Assembly (NCBI RefSeq): GCF_036924535.1
Contig: NZ_JAZHRT010000001.1
Location: forward strand, 6,696,001 to 6,760,000
Direction of reading: 5' to 3'
Length of the DNA stretch: 64,000 nucleotides
Source of the DNA: Bradyrhizobium sp. AZCC 2262
GTDB lineage: Bacteria > Pseudomonadota > Alphaproteobacteria > Rhizobiales > Xanthobacteraceae
Position numbers and translations under genes: made by a program. Within the stretch, counting starts at the first letter, position 1, and each line of letters begins with the position of its first letter. The notes beneath the pieces were generated by a model. The model searched no databases and was not told the DNA's origin. It saw nothing but the letters and a program-made list of their open reading frames with translations. Below, piece after piece: positions 45,049 through 53,359 of the stretch.

Positions 45049-45815
45049 AGAGAACTTACCAGGTGAGCGCCATCGACGGCGACGGCAGCACCGGACATCG
45101 CAGCACCTGCGTCGGAGGCGAGCAGCAGCAATGGACCATCCAGGTCGGTCAGCTCGCCGAAGCGGCGGCTTGGAATGCGCGACCGCAGTTTCTCTCCGGC
45201 TTCGCTGGTCAAGAACTCCCGATTGAGATCGGTGATCACATAGCCCGGTAGCAATGCATTAACGCGGATGCGATGGCGCGCCAGTTCGAGGGCAGCGGCC
45301 TTGGTGGCTTGCACCACGCCTGCCTTCGAAATCGCATAGGGGGCCACACCTCCAGCGACGCGCTCACCCAGGATAGAGGCGATATTTACGATGCTGCCGC
45401 CGCGACCCGCAGCCACCATTCGCCGGGCAGCCTCGGTGGTCACCAGCCAGCTGCCCTTGAGATTGGTTGCAATCACGCTGTCGAAATCGTCTTCGGTCTG
45501 CTCCAACAGCGCACGGGTCGTGGTGATGCCGGCGTTGTTCACCACCACGTCGGGGGCTCCCCAACTTGCCAGCTCGTCGAAACAGCGAACCACGCTGGCG
45601 TTATCGGTCACGTCAAGTGAGAGTGCCCTAGCCTCGCCGCCAGCCGAGGTGATGCTCTCGACCAAGGCGTGCATCTTATCGATACGCCGCGCCGCAAGCG
45701 CCACCCGCCCACCGACGCCGGCCAGCTGCGCAAAATGGCGGCCGAGACCGCTCGATGCACCCGTAATCAGCACGACACGGCCGTCGAGGCGGAAGGTTTC
45801 TAATGCGCCGCCCAC
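45045..45815 (-). CDS. short-chain dehydrogenase/reductase
   Basis: 256 residues. Cofactor motif TGASSGLG (18-25), NNAG (93-96) and the catalytic set Ser147, Tyr160 and Lys164 (YAISK) are intact, so it should be an active NAD(P)-dependent oxidoreductase. It starts 110 bases downstream of livM and overlaps the phosphotransferase gene by four bases. Probably oxidises a hydroxyacid or hydroxyacyl-CoA intermediate to the 3-oxo form handled by the CoA transferase (inference from operon order). Confidence 0.92.
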   Translation of the reverse strand: MGGALETFRLDGRVVLITGASSGLGRHFAQLAGVGGRVALAARRIDKMHALVESITSAGGEARALSLDVTDNASVVRCFDELASWGAPDVVVNNAGITTTRALLEQTEDDFDSVIATNLKGSWLVTTEAARRMVAAGRGGSIVNIASILGERVAGGVAPYAISKAGVVQATKAAALELARHRIRVNALLPGYVITDLNREFLTSEAGEKLRSRIPSRRFGELTDLDGPLLLLASDAGAAMSGAAVAVDGAHLVSSL

Positions 45816-45925
45816 GTCATCGCCCCTTTGGCCGCAACTGCATAAGTGTCGTCCTCATGTCCAATTCTTTGTCAGAAGTCGCGCCTGGGAGACCCCGGGA
45901 AAACAGTGTTTCGGCCTCGCGGTAC

Positions 45926-46945
45926 CTAAAGCGACCGTCGAAAGTAATGGCCGATCTCGCCGACGATGCCGCGCCGAAAGGCCAGCACGCAGGAGACGAA
46001 AATGACGCCCTGGATCGCCAGCACCCACTGGCCGAAGCCCGCGAGGTACTGCTGCATGGCGATGATGATGAGGGCGCCGACCACCGGTCCAAAGATCGTG
46101 CCGAGACCGCCGACCAGTGTCATCAGTACGATTTCACCAGACATCGTCCAGTGCACATCAGTAAGCGACGCATTCTGCGCCACAAACACCTTTAGCGACC
46201 CGGCAAAGCCCGCAAGCGTCCCTGACAGAATGTAGGCAAGCAACTTGTATTGGTCCGTCTTGTAGCCGAGCGAGATAGCGCGAGGTTCGTTTTCGCGGAT
46301 CGACTTCAGCACCTCGCCGAACGGTGAATTGACGGCGCGGAAGTTCAACAGGAAGCCAGCCAGGAAGCCGACGAGCACGACATAATACAGGATCGTCGGC
46401 TTGGAGAGATCGATGACGCCAAACAGCATGCCCTGCGGAATGCCTTGAATACCATCCTCACCGTGCGTGAACGGCGCTTGCAAGTAAATGAAATAGAGCA
46501 ACTGTGACAGCGCCAGCGTGATCATCGCGAAGTAGATGCCCTGCCGGCGGATCGAAATGTAACCGGTGATCAACGCGAGCACGGCTGCGGCAAGCGTTCC
46601 GCCGATGATACCGAGTTCCGGTGACAAGGGCGGCAGCGGGATGATGATCCAATGATCGGCCCAATAAGGGAAGGACATCTGCCCGACCTTTAGCAGATGA
46701 GCCGTGACGTAGCCCGCCGTCCCCAGGAACATCGCGTGGCCGAACGACAACAGGCCGCCAAATCCGATCAGGAGGTTGAACGCGCAGGCAAGCAGCGCGA
46801 AGCAAAGCGCCTGCATGACGAAGAAGGGATAGATGCCGGTCGCCGGTACCATCGCGAGCGCCACCGCCATGACGACGAACACAATTGTCTCGTCGCGGAC
46901 CGCGCGCGGCGTGATCGGCAGGGTATCGTTGGTCAACACCGTCAT
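45926..46945 (-). CDS. livM: branched-chain amino acid-type ABC transporter permease LivM
   Basis: 339 residues with about ten membrane segments. The LivM signature GFGGLLSFGHAMFLGTAGYV lies near residue 65 and VGGLGTIFGPVVGALII near residue 285. ATG 46945, one base after the livH stop. Inner-membrane half of a HAAT-family importer. These carry branched-chain amino acids, but also urea, short amides and aromatic acids; operon context suggests a carboxylic acid. Confidence 0.93.
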   Translation of the reverse strand: MTVLTNDTLPITPRAVRDETIVFVVMAVALAMVPATGIYPFFVMQALCFALLACAFNLLIGFGGLLSFGHAMFLGTAGYVTAHLLKVGQMSFPYWADHWIIIPLPPLSPELGIIGGTLAAAVLALITGYISIRRQGIYFAMITLALSQLLYFIYLQAPFTHGEDGIQGIPQGMLFGVIDLSKPTILYYVVLVGFLAGFLLNFRAVNSPFGEVLKSIRENEPRAISLGYKTDQYKLLAYILSGTLAGFAGSLKVFVAQNASLTDVHWTMSGEIVLMTLVGGLGTIFGPVVGALIIIAMQQYLAGFGQWVLAIQGVIFVSCVLAFRRGIVGEIGHYFRRSL

Positions 46946-46946
46946 G

Positions 46947-47834
46947 TCAGGTCGCCTTTCCCGTCAGTCCTGTCGGCTTGACCAACAGAACCAGCACCAT
47001 CAGAACGAAGACGACGGTGTTGGAGGCCTCAGGATAGAAATATTTGGTCATTCCCTCGATCACACCGAGCGCAAAGCCGGTAACGATAGAGCCCATGATG
47101 GACCCCATGCCGCCGATCACAACAACCGCGAACACAACGATGATGAGGTCGGCGCCCATCAGTGGACGGACCTGATTGATCGGCGCCGCAAGCACGCCGG
47201 CGAGAGCCGCAAGACCAACGCCAAGGCCGTAGGTCAGCGTGATCATGCGTGGCACGTTGATGCCGAATGCCCGCACGAGCGCCGGATTTTCGGTGGCCGC
47301 ACGAAGGTAGGCGCCGAGCTGCGTCCTCTCGATCAGGTACCAGGTGGCAACACACACGACGAGCGAGAAGATGACTACCCAACCGCGGTAGATTGGCAGA
47401 AACATGAATCCGAGATTGATACCGCCTTGCAGGCCGCGCCAGTCGCCGATCTGCGGATAGTCGGGAATCGCATAAGGCAGCCCCGATGAACCGAAATAGT
47501 TCTGAAAGATGCCCTGTACGATCAGCGCGATACCGAAGGTGAGCAACAGGCCATAGAGATGATCGAGCCCAGCCAGCCATTGCAGCATGGTCCGTTCTAA
47601 TATCATTCCAAATATGCCGACCGCGATCGGCGCGATGATCAACGCCCACCAGTAGCCGATACCGCCCAGACTAAGCAGGAAGTAGGCACAGAAAGCGCCC
47701 ATCATGTAGACTGCGCCATGTGCGAAGTTGATGATGTTAAGCATGCCGAAGATCACGGCGAGGCCGAGGCTCAGCAGCGCGTAGAACGAGCCGTTGATAA
47801 GTCCCACTAGCAGCTGCGCGTAAAGGGCCTGCAT
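46947..47834 (-). CDS. livH: branched-chain amino acid-type ABC transporter permease LivH
   Basis: 295 residues from the ATG at 47834 (MQALYAQLLVGLINGSFYAL), the typical LivH N-terminus; the frame is open 26 codons upstream but that region is polar and unlike the family. NIINFAHGAVYMMGAFCAYF near residue 35 and GGMGSIMGSIVTGFALG near residue 245 are family landmarks. Partner of LivM in the membrane channel. It follows the receptor gene by 93 bases. Confidence 0.93.
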   Translation of the reverse strand: MQALYAQLLVGLINGSFYALLSLGLAVIFGMLNIINFAHGAVYMMGAFCAYFLLSLGGIGYWWALIIAPIAVGIFGMILERTMLQWLAGLDHLYGLLLTFGIALIVQGIFQNYFGSSGLPYAIPDYPQIGDWRGLQGGINLGFMFLPIYRGWVVIFSLVVCVATWYLIERTQLGAYLRAATENPALVRAFGINVPRMITLTYGLGVGLAALAGVLAAPINQVRPLMGADLIIVVFAVVVIGGMGSIMGSIVTGFALGVIEGMTKYFYPEASNTVVFVLMVLVLLVKPTGLTGKAT

Positions 47835-47927
47835 CGATCGATCTTTCGCAAACTCGTTGTTGCGGACGCAGCCGCTTCCCTTGGTGGCAGTTCGCCGGCC
47901 GTGTGCCAGCAAACCGCCTTTCCGTTG

Positions 47928-49145
47928 TTACTTCTTGACCAGCGGGCAGGTGCTTTCCGAAAGCGGACGGAACGCCTGGTCGCCCGGCGTCGTGGCGATC
48001 AGCTTGTAGTAATCCCAAGGGCCCTTGGATTCCTCGGGCTTCTTGACCTCGAACAAATAGGCGGTGTGAAGCTTGCGGCCGTCGGCGCGGATGCTGCCCT
48101 TACCGAACAGCGCATCGTCGGTCGGCAGCTCCTTCATCTTGGCGACCACCTTGGCGCCGTCATGCGGATTGTCGCCCATCGCCTCCAGCGCCTTGAAATA
48201 ATGGATCAGACCGGAATAGACACCGGCCTGCGCCATCGAAGGCATAGCTTTGGTCTTCATGCGCTCAGAAAAGCGCTTCGAGAACGCGCGCGTACCGTCG
48301 TTGAGATCCCAATAGAAGGTCTCGGTGAGATTGAGCCCCTGCGCGACCTTCAGGCCGAGCGAATGCACGTCCGTGATAAAGAGCAGCAGTCCCGCCAGCT
48401 TCTGGCCGCCGGCGACGATGCCGAATTCAGCCGCCTGCTTGATAGAATTGGTTGTGTCACCACCAGCGTTGGCGAGTCCGATGACCTTGGCCTTGGATGC
48501 TTGTGCCTGGAGCAGGAACGACGAGAAATCCGGCGTATTCAGCGGAGGCTTGACGCCGCCGACGACTTTGCCGCCGTTCGCGAGCACCACCGCCGTGGTA
48601 TCGCGCTCGAGCGCAGCGCCGAAATTGTAGTCAGCAGTGAGGAAGAACCAGGTATCACCACCGGCTTTCACCATGGCCTGGCCAGTGTTGTTCGCCAGCA
48701 TATAGGTATCGTAGACCCAATGGATCGTGTTGGGCGTACACTGCGCGTTGGTGAGATCCGACGTGCCTGCGCCGGTATTGATCATAATGGAATTCTTCTG
48801 CTTCACGACGTTGTTGACCGCAAGGCCCACGGCCGAGTTCAGCACGTCCATCAAGATGTCGACTTTCTCCACGTCGATCCACTGCCGCGCGATGCTCGTG
48901 GCGATGTCAGGCTTGTTCTGGTGATCGGCCGAGATCAGGTCGATCTTCCAGCCCTTCGCGGCCATAGCGGAATCCTCGATTGCCATTTGCGCGGCCACAG
49001 TCGAACCAGCGCCGCCAAGGTCGGAATAGAGACCCGAATTGTCGGTCAACACCCCGATCTTGATGGTCTTGTCCTCCGCGAAGGCGCCGGTCGCCGCTGC
49101 AACGGAAAGCGCCGCGCTGAGGAAAAATGCCGAGAACTGTTTCAT
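47928..49145 (-). CDS. HAAT-family (LivJ-like) solute-binding protein
   Basis: 405 residues from the ATG at 49145 with GGAG five bases upstream. Sec signal residues 1-23 (ending GAFAED). The type 1 periplasmic fold shows IKIGVLTDNSGLYSDLGGAG near residue 28, WFFLTADYNFGAALERDTT in the middle and a C-terminal YKLIATTPGDQAFRPLSES. Receptor of the LivFGHM importer in the same operon. A close paralogue is at 55930-57135, sharing the TPDFSSFLLQAQ/SKAKVIGLANAGGDT stretch almost exactly. Confidence 0.93.
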   Translation of the reverse strand: MKQFSAFFLSAALSVAAATGAFAEDKTIKIGVLTDNSGLYSDLGGAGSTVAAQMAIEDSAMAAKGWKIDLISADHQNKPDIATSIARQWIDVEKVDILMDVLNSAVGLAVNNVVKQKNSIMINTGAGTSDLTNAQCTPNTIHWVYDTYMLANNTGQAMVKAGGDTWFFLTADYNFGAALERDTTAVVLANGGKVVGGVKPPLNTPDFSSFLLQAQASKAKVIGLANAGGDTTNSIKQAAEFGIVAGGQKLAGLLLFITDVHSLGLKVAQGLNLTETFYWDLNDGTRAFSKRFSERMKTKAMPSMAQAGVYSGLIHYFKALEAMGDNPHDGAKVVAKMKELPTDDALFGKGSIRADGRKLHTAYLFEVKKPEESKGPWDYYKLIATTPGDQAFRPLSESTCPLVKK

Positions 49146-49176
49146 CGTAACTCCGTTTTCCGAATGCATTTCGATT

Positions 49177-49923
49177 TCAAACGCCGAGGTGGGTATGGAG
49201 CTTGTCCATGTTGGCTTCGAGCTCCGAGTTGGCAAAGCTATCGATTACCTTGCCGTGTTCGACGAGGTAGTAACGGTCCGCGACGGTGGCGGCGAAGCGG
49301 AAATTCTGCTCAACGAGAAGGATGGTGAACCCCTCTTTCTTGAGCCGCGCGATGGTATGGCCGATCTGCTGGATGATGACAGGCGCTAGACCTTCGGTTG
49401 GCTCGTCCAGCATCAAGAACCGCGCGCCAGTGCGCAGGATCCGGGCGATTGCCAGCATCTGCTGCTCGCCGCCGGACAGCTTGGTACCCTGGCTGTACAA
49501 ACGCTCCTTCAGGTTGGGGAACAGCTCGAAGATCTGATCGAGCGACAGCCCGCCATTGGCAACGATTGGCGGCAGCAACAGGTTCTCGCGCACGTCGAGG
49601 CTTGCGAAAATGCCGCGCTCTTCCGGACAGAACGCGATGCCGAGACGCGCAATACTATTGGACGAAGCCCGCGCGAGCTCCATGCCTTTGAACTGCACCG
49701 AGCCGGATCGCTTGGCGATGATGCCCATTATTGACTTCAGGGTGGTGGTCTTGCCGGCGCCGTTGCGCCCAAGCAACGTCACCACCTCGCCCTCATTCAC
49801 ATGGAAGTTAATGCCATGCAGAATGTGCGATTCGCCGTACCAGGCCTGCAGATCCTTCACCGACAATACCTGGCCGCCGCTCGGCTGCCCGGCAGTCTTG
49901 GCCGCCGATTTCACCTCAAGCAT
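49177..49923 (-). CDS. livF: branched-chain amino acid-type ABC ATP-binding protein LivF
   Basis: 248 residues from the ATG at 49923, overlapping the livG stop by eight bases; a TTG four codons upstream is less likely. Walker A GRNGAGKTT, signature LSGGEQQM, Walker B FLMLDEPTEGLA. The LivF-specific LEHGKVIDS-like ending is present as LVEHGKVIDSFANSEL. Cytoplasmic ATPase pairing with LivG. Confidence 0.94.
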   Translation of the reverse strand: MLEVKSAAKTAGQPSGGQVLSVKDLQAWYGESHILHGINFHVNEGEVVTLLGRNGAGKTTTLKSIMGIIAKRSGSVQFKGMELARASSNSIARLGIAFCPEERGIFASLDVRENLLLPPIVANGGLSLDQIFELFPNLKERLYSQGTKLSGGEQQMLAIARILRTGARFLMLDEPTEGLAPVIIQQIGHTIARLKKEGFTILLVEQNFRFAATVADRYYLVEHGKVIDSFANSELEANMDKLHTHLGV

Positions 49924-50686
49924 GACCGGCCCCAAGGTAAGCTTCCTTGACGCGCGGGTCCTTGGTGAGTTCGCTATAATCGCCTTCGGCGAGCACCTGT
50001 CCGTGCGTCAGTACGGTGATGATGTCGGAGAGATTGGCGACCACACTTAGATTGTGCTCGACCATCAAGATGGTGTATTTCGCGGAAATGCGCTTGATCA
50101 GCGCTGCGATCTTGCCGATGTCCTCGTGTCCCATGCCAGCCATCGGCTCGTCCAGCAGCATCATCTCCGGATCGAGCGCAAGTGTCGTCGCGATCTCCAG
50201 CGCGCGCTTGCGGCCGTATGGCATTTCCACCGCTGGTATGTCGGCGAATTCACTCAAGCCCACGTCGTGGAGCAGTTCCTGCGCTTTTGGGTTCAAGCGG
50301 TCGAGCACCGATTTGGAGCGCCAGAAATCGAAGGAAGAGCCGTGCTGGCGCTGCAGCGCCACCCGCACATTCTCCAGCGCCGTCAAATGCGGAAACACAG
50401 CGGATATCTGGAACGAGCGGACCAACCCGAGCCGTGCGACATCCGCCGGCTTCGTCCCAGTGATGTCCCGCCCCTTGTAAAGGATCCGGCCGGCCGTGGG
50501 CTGCAGAAACTTGGTCAGAAGATTGAAGCAGGTGGTCTTGCCCGCCCCGTTCGGCCCAATCAACGCATGAATAGTACCGCGGCGGACTTTCAAAGAAACA
50601 TCGCGAACGGCAAGAAAACCCGCGAACTCCTTGGTCAAACCTTGGGTCTCAAGAATGAACTCATCAACCAAACCAACATCCCCCAT
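49916..50686 (-). CDS. livG: branched-chain amino acid-type ABC ATP-binding protein LivG
   Basis: 256 residues from the ATG at 50686; an ATG at 50758 would add 24 residues that do not look like the family, and neither start has a clear Shine-Dalgarno. Walker A GPNGAGKTT, the LivG-type signature region EMPYGRKRALEIA, Walker B MMLLDEPMAGMG and MVEHNLSVV are present. First gene of a nine-gene leftward operon: livG, livF, receptor, livH, livM, SDR, phosphotransferase and the two CoA-transferase subunits. Confidence 0.93.
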   Translation of the reverse strand: MGDVGLVDEFILETQGLTKEFAGFLAVRDVSLKVRRGTIHALIGPNGAGKTTCFNLLTKFLQPTAGRILYKGRDITGTKPADVARLGLVRSFQISAVFPHLTALENVRVALQRQHGSSFDFWRSKSVLDRLNPKAQELLHDVGLSEFADIPAVEMPYGRKRALEIATTLALDPEMMLLDEPMAGMGHEDIGKIAALIKRISAKYTILMVEHNLSVVANLSDIITVLTHGQVLAEGDYSELTKDPRVKEAYLGAGHA

Positions 50687-51143
50687 CGAGCCGTCGTTGC
50701 GAGTCCCATCGCGCACGGCCGTCGACCGATCATGCGTGATCCGCGCGATCGCCCCCATTGCGAGCTAACACGATCGCGTGAAGCCAAATATGTGAATCAT
50801 TCCAATTCTGCCGTGCACGAAAGTCGCGAACGCATTAATCGGGACGGGCTTAAAACGTGAGCACAAGAGAGAGCGACAGCGAGGACGGCGGATTTCGCCC
50901 TGATTTATGGAGCTTAGCCAACGTGGCGTGCTGGTGCGGTGAACAACAAACAGGCTGGGGCCGAATGAGCCCGGAGATACAACCAGCGCTTGGCATCGGC
51001 GTGCCCGAGTGTCCTCTCGGTAGTGGCACTCATCCGGGACGCGGCCCAACCACGCCAGTGCCGCAGCATCACTCTACGTGAGGCGAGCGAGCGCGAAGCG
51101 CATTGAAAGCCGGCCGCGGCGAACGCTGTTGCTGATTCCCGCC
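50687..51143. other. 457-base gene-free region upstream of the liv operon
   Basis: No frame here is convincing as a gene. It should hold the livG promoter and the 3' untranslated end of the ferredoxin-reductase-like gene. Around 50790-50830 the sequence is less GC-rich, but I see no clear -35/-10 pair, hairpin with T-run or repeat. Confidence 0.4.
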
Positions 51144-52358
51144 TTAAGTCAGCACGCTCTTTAGGTCAAAACCGTTATCAGCCGCCTGCTCCGGCGTAAT
51201 CGACCTGTTTGCCGCAAGCAAGCGCCGGCCAATCATGTGATCGCTGGTGTTATTGACGGATTCGATACCGAGTAGTTTCCCTGCCTTGTAGCAGAACGCC
51301 GAAAAGGATCCCGAGGCCCGATCGCCGCGGACAACGACCTGATCGCTGCCCGTGGTCAGTCCGACTATCTGCAGCTTGCTCGATCCCTGATCGCTCCAGA
51401 ACCACGGCATGTCGTCATAGGGCTTCGCATTACCCGTAAGCTGAACCGCGAGGCAACGTGCATGATCGGTCGCGTTTTGCACTGATTCCAGCCGCATCGA
51501 GCCGCCGAAGCGATGGCTCGCATACTGCGCGCAATCGCCGATCGCGGAAATATTCGGATCCGCGGTCCTGAGATGCTTGTCGACGATAACGCCGGCTGCG
51601 ACCGGAAGGCCCGCGTCTGTCGCGAGCTCCACGTTGGGCAACACGCCAACGCCGACCACAACCAATTCCGTCGGCAATCTTCGGCCGTTGCTGAGGCTGA
51701 CACCGGTCACTTTGCCGCCGTCAGCTTCGATGCGGGTGACATGAACGCCGAAATGAATTCGAATGTCAGCGGCAGTGTGCTGTTTCTGGAAAAACTCCGA
51801 GATTTCCGCTGTCACCGCACGGGCCATTACCCGTGTGCCGATTTCGACGACGTCAACGTCGAGCCCCTTGGCCCGCGCCGTGGCGGCGAATTCGAGTCCA
51901 ATGAAGCCCGCGCCAATGACGACGGCACGCTGGCCAGAAGCGATCCGATGGCGGAGCGCTTCGGCCTCGTCGATCGTCCGTAAGTAACGCACACCGTCCA
52001 GCTTGGCGTTCGGAATATCCAGCGGCCGGTTGCGGGCACCCGTCGCGAGCACGAGGTGGCCGTAGTCCAACGAGTATCCGGACGCGAGCGAGACCTTGCG
52101 TGCCGCCCGATCGATTGAGATAGCGCGGTCCTCAATGAGATCAATCTTCTGGTCGAAGTAGAACTTTGCCGGCCGGAACACCGGCGTATTCGGTCCGCTA
52201 TTCAGATAAGCCTTCGACAGTGGCGGACGATGATACGGCAAGTGGCCCTCCCCGTTCAGAAGCGTGACAGGCTCGGTGAAGCCGCCCTGGCGCAGTCCTG
52301 CCGCAAGCTGAAAGCCCGCATGGCCGGCGCCGGCGATAACGACCGGTCCTTTTGTCAT
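51144..52358 (-). CDS. FAD-dependent NAD(P)H:rubredoxin/ferredoxin reductase
   Basis: 404 residues. FAD-binding GAGHAG (10-15) near the N-terminus, the NAD(P)H-binding VIGAGFIGLEFAATARAKGL near residue 145 and the FAD-contacting AIGDCAQY near residue 265 are all in place. The C-terminal reductase domain ends FDLKSVLT. This is the class that reduces rubredoxins or small ferredoxins for oxygenases. A rubredoxin gene lies upstream in the same orientation (53057-53263), so the two probably form an electron chain. RidA lies between them. Cytoplasmic. Confidence 0.9.
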   Translation of the reverse strand: MTKGPVVIAGAGHAGFQLAAGLRQGGFTEPVTLLNGEGHLPYHRPPLSKAYLNSGPNTPVFRPAKFYFDQKIDLIEDRAISIDRAARKVSLASGYSLDYGHLVLATGARNRPLDIPNAKLDGVRYLRTIDEAEALRHRIASGQRAVVIGAGFIGLEFAATARAKGLDVDVVEIGTRVMARAVTAEISEFFQKQHTAADIRIHFGVHVTRIEADGGKVTGVSLSNGRRLPTELVVVGVGVLPNVELATDAGLPVAAGVIVDKHLRTADPNISAIGDCAQYASHRFGGSMRLESVQNATDHARCLAVQLTGNAKPYDDMPWFWSDQGSSKLQIVGLTTGSDQVVVRGDRASGSFSAFCYKAGKLLGIESVNNTSDHMIGRRLLAANRSITPEQAADNGFDLKSVLT

Positions 52359-52622
52359 AGGCTCAATTCCACTGCGAAGACGCAGGACTCGCGCATGCTG
52401 CTTGCTTTCTACTGACGTTGGTGCGGGCCTACCTCACCCCGGATCGTGGCGCTTACGGCAGAAAGCCGGAGGCCATCATCTCAAGGCGTGGCGACTGAAC
52501 GTGACCGATGATGAATTACCGAAGACCGCTCACTGCCGATCCGGCCTAGCAGTTGCCTTTGCAGCGGCTTGCAGCGATTGATGATCGGACCACGAGCTCG
52601 ATAGCTTGGTCAGCTACCCTTC

Positions 52623-53009
52623 TCATGGACCGACGTAAGCCGTTGTCGCTATCTCGACGAGGAATTCTGGCCGAACCAGCTCAGCCTGGATGCAATAACG
52701 CGCCGGAAGATGGTCCGTCCAATATTCGCGATAGACCTCGTTGAATTTTGCGTAGTCCTTGAGATCCTTCAGGAAGATCTGGTTGAACACGACGTTCTTC
52801 AACGTACCCCCACCCACTTCGATGGTCGCCTTGATGGATTCAATGACGATGCGCGTCTGCTCGCGAGCATCGCCCTCGCCCAGTGATTCACCCTTAGGGC
52901 CCATCGCCACTGTGCCGGATACATAGATAAAGCCACCAGCCTTGGTGGCCGCCGAATAGGGTGCCAGCGCCGGCGGCGGACTAGGCGGAATGATCGCTTC
53001 GATCGGCAT
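52623..53009 (-). CDS. RidA/RutC-family enamine/imine deaminase-like protein
   Basis: 128 residues, the compact YjgF fold. The key arginine is Arg104 (PARYCIQAELV) with Cys106 and Glu119 nearby, as in active RidA proteins, and the GxxxxSG region reads GFIYVSGTVAMGPKG near residue 26. It would hydrolyse reactive enamine/imine or aminoacrylate-type intermediates in the cytoplasm. It sits between rubredoxin and its likely reductase, downstream of an Old Yellow Enzyme gene; in the Rut pathway a RidA relative also follows a flavin enzyme. Confidence 0.9.
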   Translation of the reverse strand: MPIEAIIPPSPPPALAPYSAATKAGGFIYVSGTVAMGPKGESLGEGDAREQTRIVIESIKATIEVGGGTLKNVVFNQIFLKDLKDYAKFNEVYREYWTDHLPARYCIQAELVRPEFLVEIATTAYVGP

Positions 53010-53056
53010 GACGGTCCTCTGTTCGTTGGGGTGACGGGATCAGGCGGCCGGCTGCT

Positions 53057-53263
53057 TCAAATTTCGACCATTACGAAATCGCTCTTCGCGGCCCCACAAT
53101 CGGGGCACAGCCAATCCTCTGGAACATCCTGCCACCTGGTCCCAGGCGCGATTCCATCGTCGGGCCAGCCATCGCGCTCGCTATAGACAAGGCCACAAAG
53201 CACGCAGTTCCACGTTTTGTAGCCCGACGCGGCGTCTTCCAACGGCGCGCTTTCGTTAGTCAT
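53057..53263 (-). CDS. rubredoxin
   Basis: 68 residues with the four iron ligands Cys20-x2-Cys23 (WNCVLCG) and Cys53-x2-Cys56 (LCPDCGAAK). [11 protein letters not shown] is typical of single-domain rubredoxins. A 14-residue acidic N-terminal extension precedes the core. One-electron carrier in the cytoplasm; likely partners are the reductase at 51144 and the Old Yellow Enzyme 96 bases upstream. A decayed copy of its 3' end is found after the second Old Yellow Enzyme gene (59693-59755). Confidence 0.95.
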   Translation of the reverse strand: MTNESAPLEDAASGYKTWNCVLCGLVYSERDGWPDDGIAPGTRWQDVPEDWLCPDCGAAKSDFVMVEI

Positions 53264-53359
53264 AACTAGTGCCTTTTCTTTTCGCGGCGCAAGTTTGGCG
53301 TACCGACCGTCAGCGATCTGCTTGACCGCTTCTGTGTCGGCACGCTGGTCGAACCGATG

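Noticed and set aside
47901..49328. Long plus-strand frame opposite the Liv receptor
   Set aside because: Antisense of a gene with a signal peptide and strong family match.
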